NCBI GenBank assembly: GCA_013298505.1
Contig: JAAFHY010000022.1
Location: 1 to 39,180 of the forward strand
Direction of reading: 5' to 3'
From: Cytophagales bacterium
Lineage (GTDB): Bacteria > Bacteroidota > Bacteroidia > Cytophagales > Cyclobacteriaceae
DNA: 39,180 bases
Of this stretch, positions 15,466 to 22,933 are shown piece by piece; positions within the stretch are counted from its first letter, which is position 1, and each line of letters opens with the position of its first letter. Below the pieces are notes generated by a model. It ran no database searches. It was not told where the DNA came from and worked only from the letters and a program-made list of their open reading frames with translations. A program made the position numbers and the translations under genes.

Positions 15466-16052
15466 AATATATTGAAAACAATTCGTTGAGGCAGTTGGTG
15501 GGAGTAGTCCCACAAAAGGTAGATCTCTTTGCTGGCAACGTGATCGACAATATTGCCGTGGGCGATTATCAACCCGACATGAAAAAGATTATTTCCATCT
15601 GCACATCTCTCGGTATTCTAGAATTCATTGAAAAACTTCCAGCGGGTTTCAACACTTACTTGGGCGAGAATGGTGCAACGCTCTCGGGCGGGCAAAAGCA
15701 GCGCATCGCCATTGCCCGTGCCCTTTATCGCGATCCAGAAGTATTGATTTTAGATGAAGCTACTTCGGCCTTGGATTCTGCCTCAGAACAATACGTCCAC
15801 CGAATGGTGGACTTGATGCGAGAAAACAACAAGACAGTTATTCTTATCGCACATCGGCTAAGCTCCGTATTGAGGGCAGATAAGATTGTGGTGCTCCATC
15901 AGGGTACTGTAGTAGAAGAAGGGGATCATGAACAGCTGATGAATAATCGCAAGCAGTATTATGAGCTATGGAAGCAGCAGTTTCCTATGCTACAAGAAAA
16001 CGGAGCCGATTTGATCATGGAGATTAAAACCACGAATCGCACGCTGGTTTAA
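15447..16052 (+). pseudogene. Nucleotide-binding domain of the C39 ABC exporter (fragment 3, after frameshift) with a borrowed C-terminal tail
   Basis: The restored frame contains the rest of the ATPase: Q-loop region (VVPQKVDLFAGNVIDNI), signature LSGGQKQRIAIARAL, Walker B LILDEATSALD and H-loop LIAHRLSSV. The likely natural end of the exporter is near YYELWKQQFPM. After it come about 18 more residues ending GADLIMEIKTTNRTLV, almost the same as the end of the reductase at 10314. With the missing base restored, fragments 1 to 3 form one exporter of about 736 residues, the usual size of peptidase-containing ABC transporters. Alone this piece lacks Walker A. Confidence 0.85.
15999..16052 (+). 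repeat. Right copy of the reductase 3'-end duplication (candidate attachment/junction site)
   Basis: The bases encode GADLIMEIKTTNRT followed by LV and a stop, fused in frame to the exporter. They match the end of the reductase gene at 10262-10314 with mostly third-position differences. The right edge of the accessory island would be here, 43 bases before the convergent metallopeptidase gene. Confidence 0.55.
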
Positions 16053-16094
16053 GTCGAACGAAAAAGCAAATATTTCTAGGCTGCACTGCAAAAA

Positions 16095-18941
16095 TTAGTC
16101 CTGCCACTTCACCTTGATTAAGTAGTTGTTTTCCAACTCTTTTACTACTTGTGTGTCTATGACGCCTTTGGCTATTGTACTCCACGTTGTTGACGGTTGA
16201 AGAATAGTGTCGTCCGTCAGTTTTAAAGGCGGCCTGAAGGAATCTATGCTATTACCCCATTTGTACTTGAAGCCTTGAGACTCTATTTTCTGAATTGTTA
16301 ACAAAGGGATGTCAGTTGTTTGAAGATATTGATGGAAGAAAGCATTAAAGTCGCCACTCAACTTCTCATTGAAATATTTAATAAGGATTTTTGTATCAAT
16401 GGAAGCGTGCCTGAAATCTGTTTGTATTCCTTTCAATGTGCTAAACCAAAGTTTATCGTTGGCCACAAGATGACGCAGTGTATTTAACATCAAAGCTCCT
16501 TTGTAATATTTATCTTCAATTCGGTAATGGAAATGATTCACACCATGTACTCCAACTAAGGGGAAATCATTCAATATTCTATCCTTTTTAGAATTCAAGT
16601 ATTCCTGCCCAATACGATAGCTAAGCGTCTCTTCTATGTAGAGTGATTCGGCATACGTAGCAAATGCTTCGTGAATCCAAATGTCAGAATTGTCTTTACA
16701 ACTTACATTATTACCCCACCACTCATGAGCCGATTCATGAAGAATAAGTTGTTCATCAAAAAATTGTCCTACTGCCACGCAGCTTTGATGCTCCATCGGG
16801 TAAGGACTTTGAACTATCTTAAATCCATCATTAATAAATGGGTAAGCTCCAAAATACTTCTCATATACCTTGAGCATTTGCGGTACCATGGATAGTTTTT
16901 TTGCAGCTAAGTCTTTATCACTCTCCAAGAAGAAGTAACTTAGGTTTAATCGTTTGCCACCTATGCTTTCAAAGACCTCTTGACGTGTTTCGTACTTGCC
17001 AACATGAATAGCAATGTTGTAATTATTAATCGGATTACTTACCGACCAGTGATACTTTATGACACCATTTCCCAAAGACTCTGATTTGTTGAGCTTACCA
17101 TTAGATATTGCATAAAGATTTTCGGGCACTGATACACTTACCGAAGCGCTGTCTGGTTCATCAGAAACATGATTCTTTACTGGCCACCATCCTTTTGCAC
17201 CATATCCCTGACAGAGTGATTGAATCCAAGGGTTTTCCTCATTGTCCGTTTGCCAAAGAAATGCGCCAGCAAAGATGTCAAAATTGACATCTAGTGGTCG
17301 TCCTTCATAGTTTACCTTAACAGAATGAGTTGTTCCCTTTTCCAAGGGCTTATCAAAATCAATGTATACAGCGTCAATATCTCTTTTGAATTTTAAATCA
17401 TTGCCTTTGTATTGAATACTATTGATCTTGAGATATTCGAATAGATCGAATCTGATTTTGGTTGTTGCATCTACTATTTTGAAAGTGATTTCAGAATAAC
17501 CCTTTACCAATTCATTTTTCTCATCAATGTCAATATCAAGATGATAATAGCCGACATCGTAACATGTGAGTGTTGGTGTAAGCCGCCCGAATAGGGTGTC
17601 AGCTCTGTTAAATTGTCTCAATGAATGACTGCCGATCTTTAAACTCCGGGTCTCTGCGTGAGGCTTTACTAAACTAGGTTTTGCTTCTTTGTTTTCTGTC
17701 ACTTTACTAATTGCTGACGTACCTTCAGTGTCAGTCAATTTTTGTTCCCGATCTACCTCCTTAATATCATTAAAGTGCTTCCAAAAAACAGAGTCATAAG
17801 GCTTCTTCATATTGATTAACCCTTTTTGTAACTTCAATTTATCAGAGGGCGTCTTTTGAGGATTTTCCGTTACTGCTTCATTGATTAAAAGTTCACTAGA
17901 GAGATAAGATTTACTCGCAATCACTTTTTCAGATAACTTAAAACATCTAAAATCTTGTTTTCGGAAAAAGTAATAAGGAAGCATCTTTCCTTTGACATGC
18001 CTGTATTCATATGACTGATGATCTAGAATGGCTCCGCATTTTTCACCTTTCGTATTAACACCTCCCCATACGTAATTGACGTGATCCATTTCACCAGAGC
18101 TTAGGATCAATTCATTTTTATATAAAGAATAGTTTTCTGCATCAATCAATAATTTAAGCTCTATTGCCTGAGATTTACTTGATAGCGCATAAACTAATTT
18201 ATCATTGAAATAAGTCAGCTTTTCGATGGTAAATATCTTATTTCCCCATACAGTGCGTTTTATGCTATTAGCGAGAGGCACTAAGTTTGCTCCTTGATTT
18301 AAAAGAAGTAATAGATGATTCTTTCCTGCCTTCCAGTCTATGAACTCATCATTCATTTTCTTGTTGTCAGATACCTTCCTGAATTGGGGTATTAATATAT
18401 CCTCCATTTCATTTACAACATTTTTGGCTCGAATTTCAAGAGCACATTCCACTACTCCTGTTTGCAAATCATTGTCTGAATGAATCTCCCTATAGAATCC
18501 GTTTAGAAGGAAGTAGTCTTCCTCATTTCTACTTTCCGTAAGAATCTTTTTGACGGCAAGATTAAAAACTTCATTCCCCGTTACTTTTTTTGATGTTACT
18601 GCTACATCTTCCAAGTTCAATACAGCCTCGTTCAAACGAATGGTTATCTGACTAGAAACATCTTTCACTACTCTATAAAAATTCTGAAACCCGATGTACG
18701 AAACTACAAGAGTATCCTTTTCATGAGTAAGCGGAATGTTAAAATTGAATTCACCGTTGTCATTTGAGACCGTTCCAATAGTTGTTCCCTTTACATATAC
18801 AGAAGAAAATGCCAACGGCTTTCCGTTGTTTTTCTCGACAACCTTCCCATTGATAACTATAAAATTGCTTTGTGCATTGGCCAAAGACAAAAGACAAAAA
18901 TTCAAAGCAATTAAAGTAAAGAGTAGTTTTACTTTCAGCAT
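16095..18941 (-). CDS. M1-type zinc metallopeptidase with N-terminal CarboxypepD_reg-like domain
   Basis: This 948-residue secreted protein has a signal peptide (LLFTLIALNFCLLSLANAQS), then a CarboxypepD_reg-like domain (residues about 28-115: GKVVEKNNGKPLAFSSVYVK, GTVSNDNGEFNFNIP, LVVSYIGFQ). A region of about 330 residues of unknown type follows, and then an M1 peptidase domain from about residue 450. The zinc site HESAH...E has the M1 form HExxH with 18 residues before the third ligand (IHEAFATYAE), near residue 732. PMEHQS stands in the place of the GAMEN exopeptidase motif, so substrate selection may differ from standard aminopeptidases. The gene has its own promoter box and is convergent with the exporter. 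The fusion is unusual compared with plain M1 peptidases. Confidence 0.85.
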   Translation of the reverse strand: MLKVKLLFTLIALNFCLLSLANAQSNFIVINGKVVEKNNGKPLAFSSVYVKGTTIGTVSNDNGEFNFNIPLTHEKDTLVVSYIGFQNFYRVVKDVSSQITIRLNEAVLNLEDVAVTSKKVTGNEVFNLAVKKILTESRNEEDYFLLNGFYREIHSDNDLQTGVVECALEIRAKNVVNEMEDILIPQFRKVSDNKKMNDEFIDWKAGKNHLLLLLNQGANLVPLANSIKRTVWGNKIFTIEKLTYFNDKLVYALSSKSQAIELKLLIDAENYSLYKNELILSSGEMDHVNYVWGGVNTKGEKCGAILDHQSYEYRHVKGKMLPYYFFRKQDFRCFKLSEKVIASKSYLSSELLINEAVTENPQKTPSDKLKLQKGLINMKKPYDSVFWKHFNDIKEVDREQKLTDTEGTSAISKVTENKEAKPSLVKPHAETRSLKIGSHSLRQFNRADTLFGRLTPTLTCYDVGYYHLDIDIDEKNELVKGYSEITFKIVDATTKIRFDLFEYLKINSIQYKGNDLKFKRDIDAVYIDFDKPLEKGTTHSVKVNYEGRPLDVNFDIFAGAFLWQTDNEENPWIQSLCQGYGAKGWWPVKNHVSDEPDSASVSVSVPENLYAISNGKLNKSESLGNGVIKYHWSVSNPINNYNIAIHVGKYETRQEVFESIGGKRLNLSYFFLESDKDLAAKKLSMVPQMLKVYEKYFGAYPFINDGFKIVQSPYPMEHQSCVAVGQFFDEQLILHESAHEWWGNNVSCKDNSDIWIHEAFATYAESLYIEETLSYRIGQEYLNSKKDRILNDFPLVGVHGVNHFHYRIEDKYYKGALMLNTLRHLVANDKLWFSTLKGIQTDFRHASIDTKILIKYFNEKLSGDFNAFFHQYLQTTDIPLLTIQKIESQGFKYKWGNSIDSFRPPLKLTDDTILQPSTTWSTIAKGVIDTQVVKELENNYLIKVKWQD

Positions 18942-18961
18942 AAACTTATAGCGGATTGTAT

Positions 18962-18969
18962 CAAATATA
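18962..18969 (-). promoter_or_regulatory. Bacteroidetes -7 element for the M1-type peptidase gene
   Basis: On the minus strand the bases read TATATTTG, a full match to TAnnTTTG, 20 bases before the ATG at 18941. An upstream TTTG box is not obvious. Confidence 0.5.
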
Positions 18970-19053
18970 GATATTCTTAAAATAGTTTCGTTGTTATGAG
19001 TACAATCACAGAGTTGGGCACACTTTATACTAAGTGCTTAATTAGTTACCATC

Positions 19054-19365
19054 CTACAAATGATACACCCAATCTTTGTATTGGACGTCTTGCGGATTGA
19101 AGTCAGTACGTTTTTGAAAATGCCAGTCCAATTCTTCAATGGAAATAATTCGATCAAGTTGAAGATTGCGATATCCTTCTTTGCCTCCCGCTTTGGTGAA
19201 ACCGCCAGTTTGCCAACAGACAAGCACGATTTGATTTTTAGAAGTTGTACAAACACCATAGGGACAAACCGTACGAGGCAATGGTTCACGGCTGAGCGTG
19301 ATGCGGCATCCTTTTTTATTCTCAGAAGCTTCCCAGAGTTGTTGTGTGAGTTCTTCGGGTGACAC
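19054..19365 (-). CDS. Conserved hypothetical protein (GTG start)
   Basis: This 103-residue protein begins at a GTG (VSPEELTQQLWEASENKKGC read as Met). The middle part PRTVCPYGVCTTSKNQIVLV and GGKEGYRNLQLDRIISIEEL looks like a small conserved beta-rich domain and has some likeness to the start of a WYL-type domain, but I cannot assign it. It lies 11 bases after the glutamine cyclotransferase gene on the same strand, so it is probably the last gene of the selD unit. No signal peptide or membrane segment is visible. Confidence 0.65.
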   Translation of the reverse strand: MSPEELTQQLWEASENKKGCRITLSREPLPRTVCPYGVCTTSKNQIVLVCWQTGGFTKAGGKEGYRNLQLDRIISIEELDWHFQKRTDFNPQDVQYKDWVYHL

Positions 19366-19376
19366 GCTGTTATAGT

Positions 19377-20150
19377 CTACTTAAATCTTACCGCCACCAT
19401 CGCTGGCCAAAGTTTACCGGTGATCAATAACATCTTACTTTTTTTCTCGTACGCTATACCATTTAGCACATCGGCATTTGGATTGAGAGGAAATACTTTT
19501 TCGGCCAACTCGGTCATGTCCATGCGGCCAATAACTTTTCCGGTCGCAGGATCGATTTTTAGAATGTAGTTTGTTTGCCACTGATTCGCGTAAATAAAAC
19601 CGTCAATAAATTCAAGTTCGTTCAATTGTTCAGCAGGCTTGTCACCCTCTTTTACTTCCAGCACTTTGCCAGGGGCTAGCGTGAGTGTATCTAAAAAATA
19701 CAGCTTGTTGGTGCCATCGCTTGCAATGAGATTTTTTCCATCGTGGGTGATGCCCCAACCCTCGCGGTCATATTCAAACTCTTTAATTTTTTCGAAGGTC
19801 TTCAGGTTGTAGACAAACCCTTTTTTTGTTTGCCAAGTGAGTTGATAAATTTTATTGTTTAAAATAGTGATTCCTTCGCCAAAATATTTTTTATCGAGCA
19901 CAACTTTTTTGTCTTGTTTGCCAGTGGCGATGTCGACCTCCGCAATCCAGGATGTTCCAAATTGACCCGTGCTTTCAAAGAGGCGACCGTGTTCAACAAC
20001 AAGCCCTTGTGTGAAAGCCGTTTTATCGTGAGGAAAAACTTTAACGATGGAGTAACCAATTAAATCGGAGGAAGTTTCTTTCTTTTCTTTTTTCGATTGA
20101 CAACTCAACACCAATGTGATTGCGCCAATGGCGATCAAATACTTTTGCAT
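19377..20150 (-). CDS. Glutamine cyclotransferase (glutaminyl-peptide cyclotransferase), lipoprotein
   Basis: This 257-residue protein has a lipoprotein signal peptide with lipobox LVLSC (Cys at about 17), then the five-bladed propeller of the plant-type glutamine cyclotransferase family. Typical parts are HDKTAFTQGLVVEHGRLFES at the first blade, KYFGEGITIL, YDREGWGITHDGKNLIASDG and FIYANQWQTNYILKIDP. The enzyme turns N-terminal glutamine of proteins into pyroglutamate and would act in the periplasm. It begins six bases after the selD stop, so the two are co-transcribed. The link to selenium metabolism is unclear; the operon may just be a convenience. Confidence 0.9.
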   Translation of the reverse strand: MQKYLIAIGAITLVLSCQSKKEKKETSSDLIGYSIVKVFPHDKTAFTQGLVVEHGRLFESTGQFGTSWIAEVDIATGKQDKKVVLDKKYFGEGITILNNKIYQLTWQTKKGFVYNLKTFEKIKEFEYDREGWGITHDGKNLIASDGTNKLYFLDTLTLAPGKVLEVKEGDKPAEQLNELEFIDGFIYANQWQTNYILKIDPATGKVIGRMDMTELAEKVFPLNPNADVLNGIAYEKKSKMLLITGKLWPAMVAVRFK

Positions 20151-20156
20151 ATAATT

Positions 20157-21188
20157 TTATTTAACAATTACTGCCTTGTCCGTTTTTTTAGTCAATTGCC
20201 CAAACGATGTAAGGTGCAAACCTTTATTTTTCGCCAGTAATTCAAATTCAGTCTGATGATCAGCATCGACACACACCAGTAAACCCCCACTTGTTTGTGG
20301 ATCGGCCAATATCATTCGTTGTGTTTCAATAGCCGCACTGATTTTATTTCCATAACTATCCCAATTTCGTTGCGTACCTCCGGGTGTAGATTTTTGTTGA
20401 AGATATTCATTTAGGAAATCAAATCTAGGGACTTTTTCAAAGTCAATTTCTGCTGAAAGATTGCTGCCTTCGCAAACCTCTGTTAAATGTCCCAGTAATC
20501 CAAAGCCCGTAACATCGGTCATCGCATTGATGTAAGGGAGTTTACCAAAGTCTGCACCGAGCTTGTTTAACGTTAACATTGAATCGATTGCCATTTTCAA
20601 ATGAGGTTCTTTTACAATGCCCTTTTTTTGAGCCGTGGTGACGATACCCACACCCAATGGTTTTGTAAGGTAAAGCAATGAACCTTCTGTTGCTGTATCG
20701 TTCCGTTTCAAGTGTTCTTTTTTCAGTTTTCCTGTAACGGCCAAACCAAACACAGGTTCGGGACAATCAATACTATGCCCACCTGCCAATGGAATGCCTG
20801 CCTCTGCGCAAATTTTTCTGCTTCCCTCCAAAACATCTTTGGCCACTGTCGCTGGGATTTTGTTGATCGGCCAGCCTAGAATGGCAATTGCCATTAAAGG
20901 TTCGCCACCCATGGCGTAAATGTCACTGATGGCGTTTACAGACGCGATAGATCCAAAGGTAAACGCATCATCTACAATAGGCATAAAAAAATCTGTGGTG
21001 CTAACGATGCAAGTTCCATCACCGAGATCAAAAACAGCAGCATCGTCTTTCGATTCATTGCCAACAAGCAGCGATGGAAATTTTGCTTTGGGTAAATCCG
21101 AATGCAACATGGCATCGAGAATGGCAGGAGATATTTTGCAGCCGCAACCAGCTCCATGAGAAAATTGTGTGAGTTTTATATCGTTCAT
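20157..21188 (-). CDS. selD: Selenide, water dikinase (selenophosphate synthetase)
   Basis: The protein is 343 residues from the ATG at 21188; a TTG three codons upstream is less likely. The active-site loop is HGAGCGCKISP with cysteine, not selenocysteine, and the essential Lys. Other family parts are VGNESKDDAAVFDLGDGT, VSTTDFFMPIVDDAFTFG, NAISDIYAMGGEPLMAIAIL and DVTGFGLLGHL. It makes selenophosphate from selenide and ATP. The only selenophosphate user visible in the window is MnmH, encoded about 700 bases upstream on the same strand, so the likely role is selenouridine formation in tRNA. A GxxExxY cassette lies between the two genes. Confidence 0.96.
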   Translation of the reverse strand: MNDIKLTQFSHGAGCGCKISPAILDAMLHSDLPKAKFPSLLVGNESKDDAAVFDLGDGTCIVSTTDFFMPIVDDAFTFGSIASVNAISDIYAMGGEPLMAIAILGWPINKIPATVAKDVLEGSRKICAEAGIPLAGGHSIDCPEPVFGLAVTGKLKKEHLKRNDTATEGSLLYLTKPLGVGIVTTAQKKGIVKEPHLKMAIDSMLTLNKLGADFGKLPYINAMTDVTGFGLLGHLTEVCEGSNLSAEIDFEKVPRFDFLNEYLQQKSTPGGTQRNWDSYGNKISAAIETQRMILADPQTSGGLLVCVDADHQTEFELLAKNKGLHLTSFGQLTKKTDKAVIVK

Positions 21189-21200
21189 TTTAATCAATTA

Positions 21201-21227
21201 AACCACATAGGTACATAGGGCACATAG
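21201..21227. repeat. Flanking repeat R1 of the GxxExxY cassette (inverted copy)
   Basis: A 27-base copy of the CACATAG/CTATGTG repeat, inverted relative to R2 with about three mismatches. R1 and R2 (21277-21304) can pair to form a large stem with a loop of about 50 bases. Confidence 0.75.
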
Positions 21228-21276
21228 ATTAACGCAGGGAATCCTATTTTTTTTAATTTCATCTCTTTACTAACCA

Positions 21277-21304
21277 CTATGTGTTCTATGTGCCTATGTG
21301 GTTG
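21277..21304. repeat. Flanking repeat R2 of the GxxExxY cassette
   Basis: A 28-base sequence starting CTATGTGTTCTATGTG and ending TATGTGGTTG. It is identical to R3 at 21744-21771 and is an inverted partner of R1. It ends three bases before the GxxExxY stop codon. Confidence 0.85.
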
Positions 21305-21307
21305 CTA

Positions 21308-21715
21308 TTATTCTGGTAAATTTCTAAAAAATTCGTTCACATAGGTTCTTTGCCCTTCTTTAAATAAGTTAACGCAGTTGAAGTTGATCAATATTCCTTT
21401 CGGCTTTTCTAAAAGTTTCATGTAAGTCAACAATTGGGCTTCAAAGATTGGAGCAATTTCTTCGACCGCCTTCAATTCTACAACGATGGCATCTTCCACT
21501 AGGAGATCGCATCTTAATTCGGTGTCAACAGATATGCCTTTATAATCAACAGGGACATAGAGTTCGGATTCAAAAAAAATCTTCCTTAGTGAAAATTCCT
21601 GCTTTAAACATTTATGGTAGACACTCTCTAAAAGTCCTGTCCCCAACGCTTTATGAACTTCGATGGAAGCACCAATAATTTGATAGGTTAACTCGTCTAA
21701 GTATTTCTTTGTCAT
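21308..21715 (-). CDS. GxxExxY protein
   Basis: This 135-residue protein matches the GxxExxY family: IGASIEVHKALGTGLLESVY holds the name-giving motif (G-LL-E-SV-Y), followed by YHKCLKQEF and VDTELRCDLLVEDAIVVELKAVE. The D...E-x-K arrangement (LRCDLLVEDAIVVELK) resembles a PD-(D/E)XK nuclease core. The biological function is not established. The gene is flanked on both sides by paired inverted repeats and sits between selD and mnmH, which otherwise would be neighbours. The upstream flank repeats the first 14 bases of the gene region around its ATG once more at 21834-21847. Confidence 0.92.
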   Translation of the reverse strand: MTKKYLDELTYQIIGASIEVHKALGTGLLESVYHKCLKQEFSLRKIFFESELYVPVDYKGISVDTELRCDLLVEDAIVVELKAVEEIAPIFEAQLLTYMKLLEKPKGILINFNCVNLFKEGQRTYVNEFFRNLPE

Positions 21716-21743
21716 GGTTGAAAATTAGTCTCTACGTTAGCCG

Positions 21744-21771
21744 CTATGTGTTCTATGTGCCTATGTGGTTG
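21744..21771. repeat. Flanking repeat R3 of the GxxExxY cassette
   Basis: A 28-base sequence identical to R2 and in the same orientation. It is followed after 22 bases by R4, its inverted partner, so a second large hairpin can form upstream of the GxxExxY gene. Confidence 0.85.
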
Positions 21772-21793
21772 TAGATGTCTATTACTCTAATTG

Positions 21794-21820
21794 AACCACA
21801 TAGTCACATAGCGAACATAG
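21794..21820. repeat. Flanking repeat R4 of the GxxExxY cassette (inverted copy)
   Basis: A 27-base copy (AACCACATAG...ACATAG) inverted relative to R3 with a few mismatches. Together with R1, R2 and R3 it gives the order inverted, direct, gene, direct, inverted. A short piece of the same repeat (GCCTATGTGATT, 21881-21892) overlaps the mnmH stop codon. Confidence 0.75.
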
Positions 21821-21833
21821 AATATTGTCAAAA

Positions 21834-21847
21834 TATTTCTTTGTCAT
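21834..21847 (-). pseudogene. Duplicated 5' end of the GxxExxY gene
   Basis: Fourteen bases (TATTTCTTTGTCAT on the plus strand) are the same as those around the GxxExxY start codon at 21702-21715. On the minus strand they encode MTKKY, and the frame then runs into R4 and stops. It looks like the leftover of a second cassette copy. Confidence 0.5.
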
Positions 21848-21882
21848 AATTGAATTTCCTTTACCCCCTTTCACACTATTGC

Positions 21883-22890
21883 CTATGTGATTATTAATTT
21901 CCTTACAAAACTCAACGAATCCTCTCCATTCCATGGCAAAACGGTTTTAATTCTTTGCTCTTTTTTGGCAATACTTCCAAGATAATATTTGTCGTAGTAA
22001 GTGAGTAAAATATCAATCGTAGCCGCCATATCTCCTTCCAGCAATCTTTCTTTTGCTGCTTTGTAATGCTGGCCTCCGAGGCGTTTTATGATTTTGTCCA
22101 TAGCCGCTAAAAATTCTGTTTTATCAGCAGACCCATATTCATCTACTAACCGTTGAATCCTAACTTCTTTCGACACGTCCATCTGAATAACTGGGCTTGC
22201 TTTCATAATAGTCCAAAAATCGGGCGGCAGAAAGACTTTGCCGATGGTGATCGATTCATCCTCCACCCAAATACGCTTCGTGAGATCGAGCCGAAAAAGT
22301 TTTTCGAATAGCAGATTATGAAATTGTTCGGTAGTCGGTTGGGCAGGTTGCATCAAACTGCCGAAGGCTGAGCCTTTGTGGTGGGCGAGTGTTTCCAAAT
22401 CTAAAATTTGTTCGCCTTGTTTTTCCAATTCACGAAGCACCTCACTTTTACCGCTTCCAGTACATCCGCCTATTAATGTAAGCTCCAGTGGTTTTTTAAA
22501 ATAGTCTAATGCAAATTGTCGATAGGCTTTGTAGCCGCCTTTTAGTACGTGCGACTTTAACTTAGCCATGCCAATAAATTGGCAGAAATTAGTGGAGCGC
22601 ATACCGCCTCGCCAGCAATGCACCAGCACCTCTTTTCCAGAAGAAATTTTTTCAGCTTCAAGTACAATACTTTTTAATCGGGGGCCTACCAAACGAAAGC
22701 CCTCATAGATAGCCTCTTGCGTGCCATTGCGTTTATAAGTAGTACCAACAACTACACGCTCTTCATTATTCAATAAAGGTAGATTAATAGCACCAGCAAT
22801 ATGACCTTGCTCAAATTCGCCTTCTGAGCGTACATCGATTACAGGTAGTGATTTGCGGAGCGTAAAAAAATCTTCGAGCGACAATGACAT
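21883..22890 (-). CDS. mnmH: tRNA 2-selenouridine synthase
   Basis: This 335-residue protein joins a rhodanese domain (IDVRSEGEFEQGHIAGAINL at the start, catalytic Cys in LVHCWRGGMRS near residue 92) to a P-loop domain (LIGGCTGSGKSEVL near residue 140). This architecture is specific to MnmH (SelU, YbbB). The enzyme replaces the sulfur of 2-thiouridine at the wobble position of tRNA with selenium, using selenophosphate from SelD, through a geranylated intermediate. The neighbouring selD on the same strand supports the call. Its stop codon TAG lies inside a partial copy of the CTATGTG repeat, so the last few residues (KLIIT) may have been altered by repeat insertion. Confidence 0.95.
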   Translation of the reverse strand: MSLSLEDFFTLRKSLPVIDVRSEGEFEQGHIAGAINLPLLNNEERVVVGTTYKRNGTQEAIYEGFRLVGPRLKSIVLEAEKISSGKEVLVHCWRGGMRSTNFCQFIGMAKLKSHVLKGGYKAYRQFALDYFKKPLELTLIGGCTGSGKSEVLRELEKQGEQILDLETLAHHKGSAFGSLMQPAQPTTEQFHNLLFEKLFRLDLTKRIWVEDESITIGKVFLPPDFWTIMKASPVIQMDVSKEVRIQRLVDEYGSADKTEFLAAMDKIIKRLGGQHYKAAKERLLEGDMAATIDILLTYYDKYYLGSIAKKEQRIKTVLPWNGEDSLSFVRKLIIT

Positions 22891-22933
22891 TTCTCAAAGA
22901 TCGGAAATTATTTTATCGAAAGAGCTTTATTGA

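Noticed and set aside
21201-21820. CRISPR-like array from the CTATGTG repeats
   Set aside because: The copies differ in orientation, are not regularly spaced and bracket a gene; there are no spacers or cas genes.
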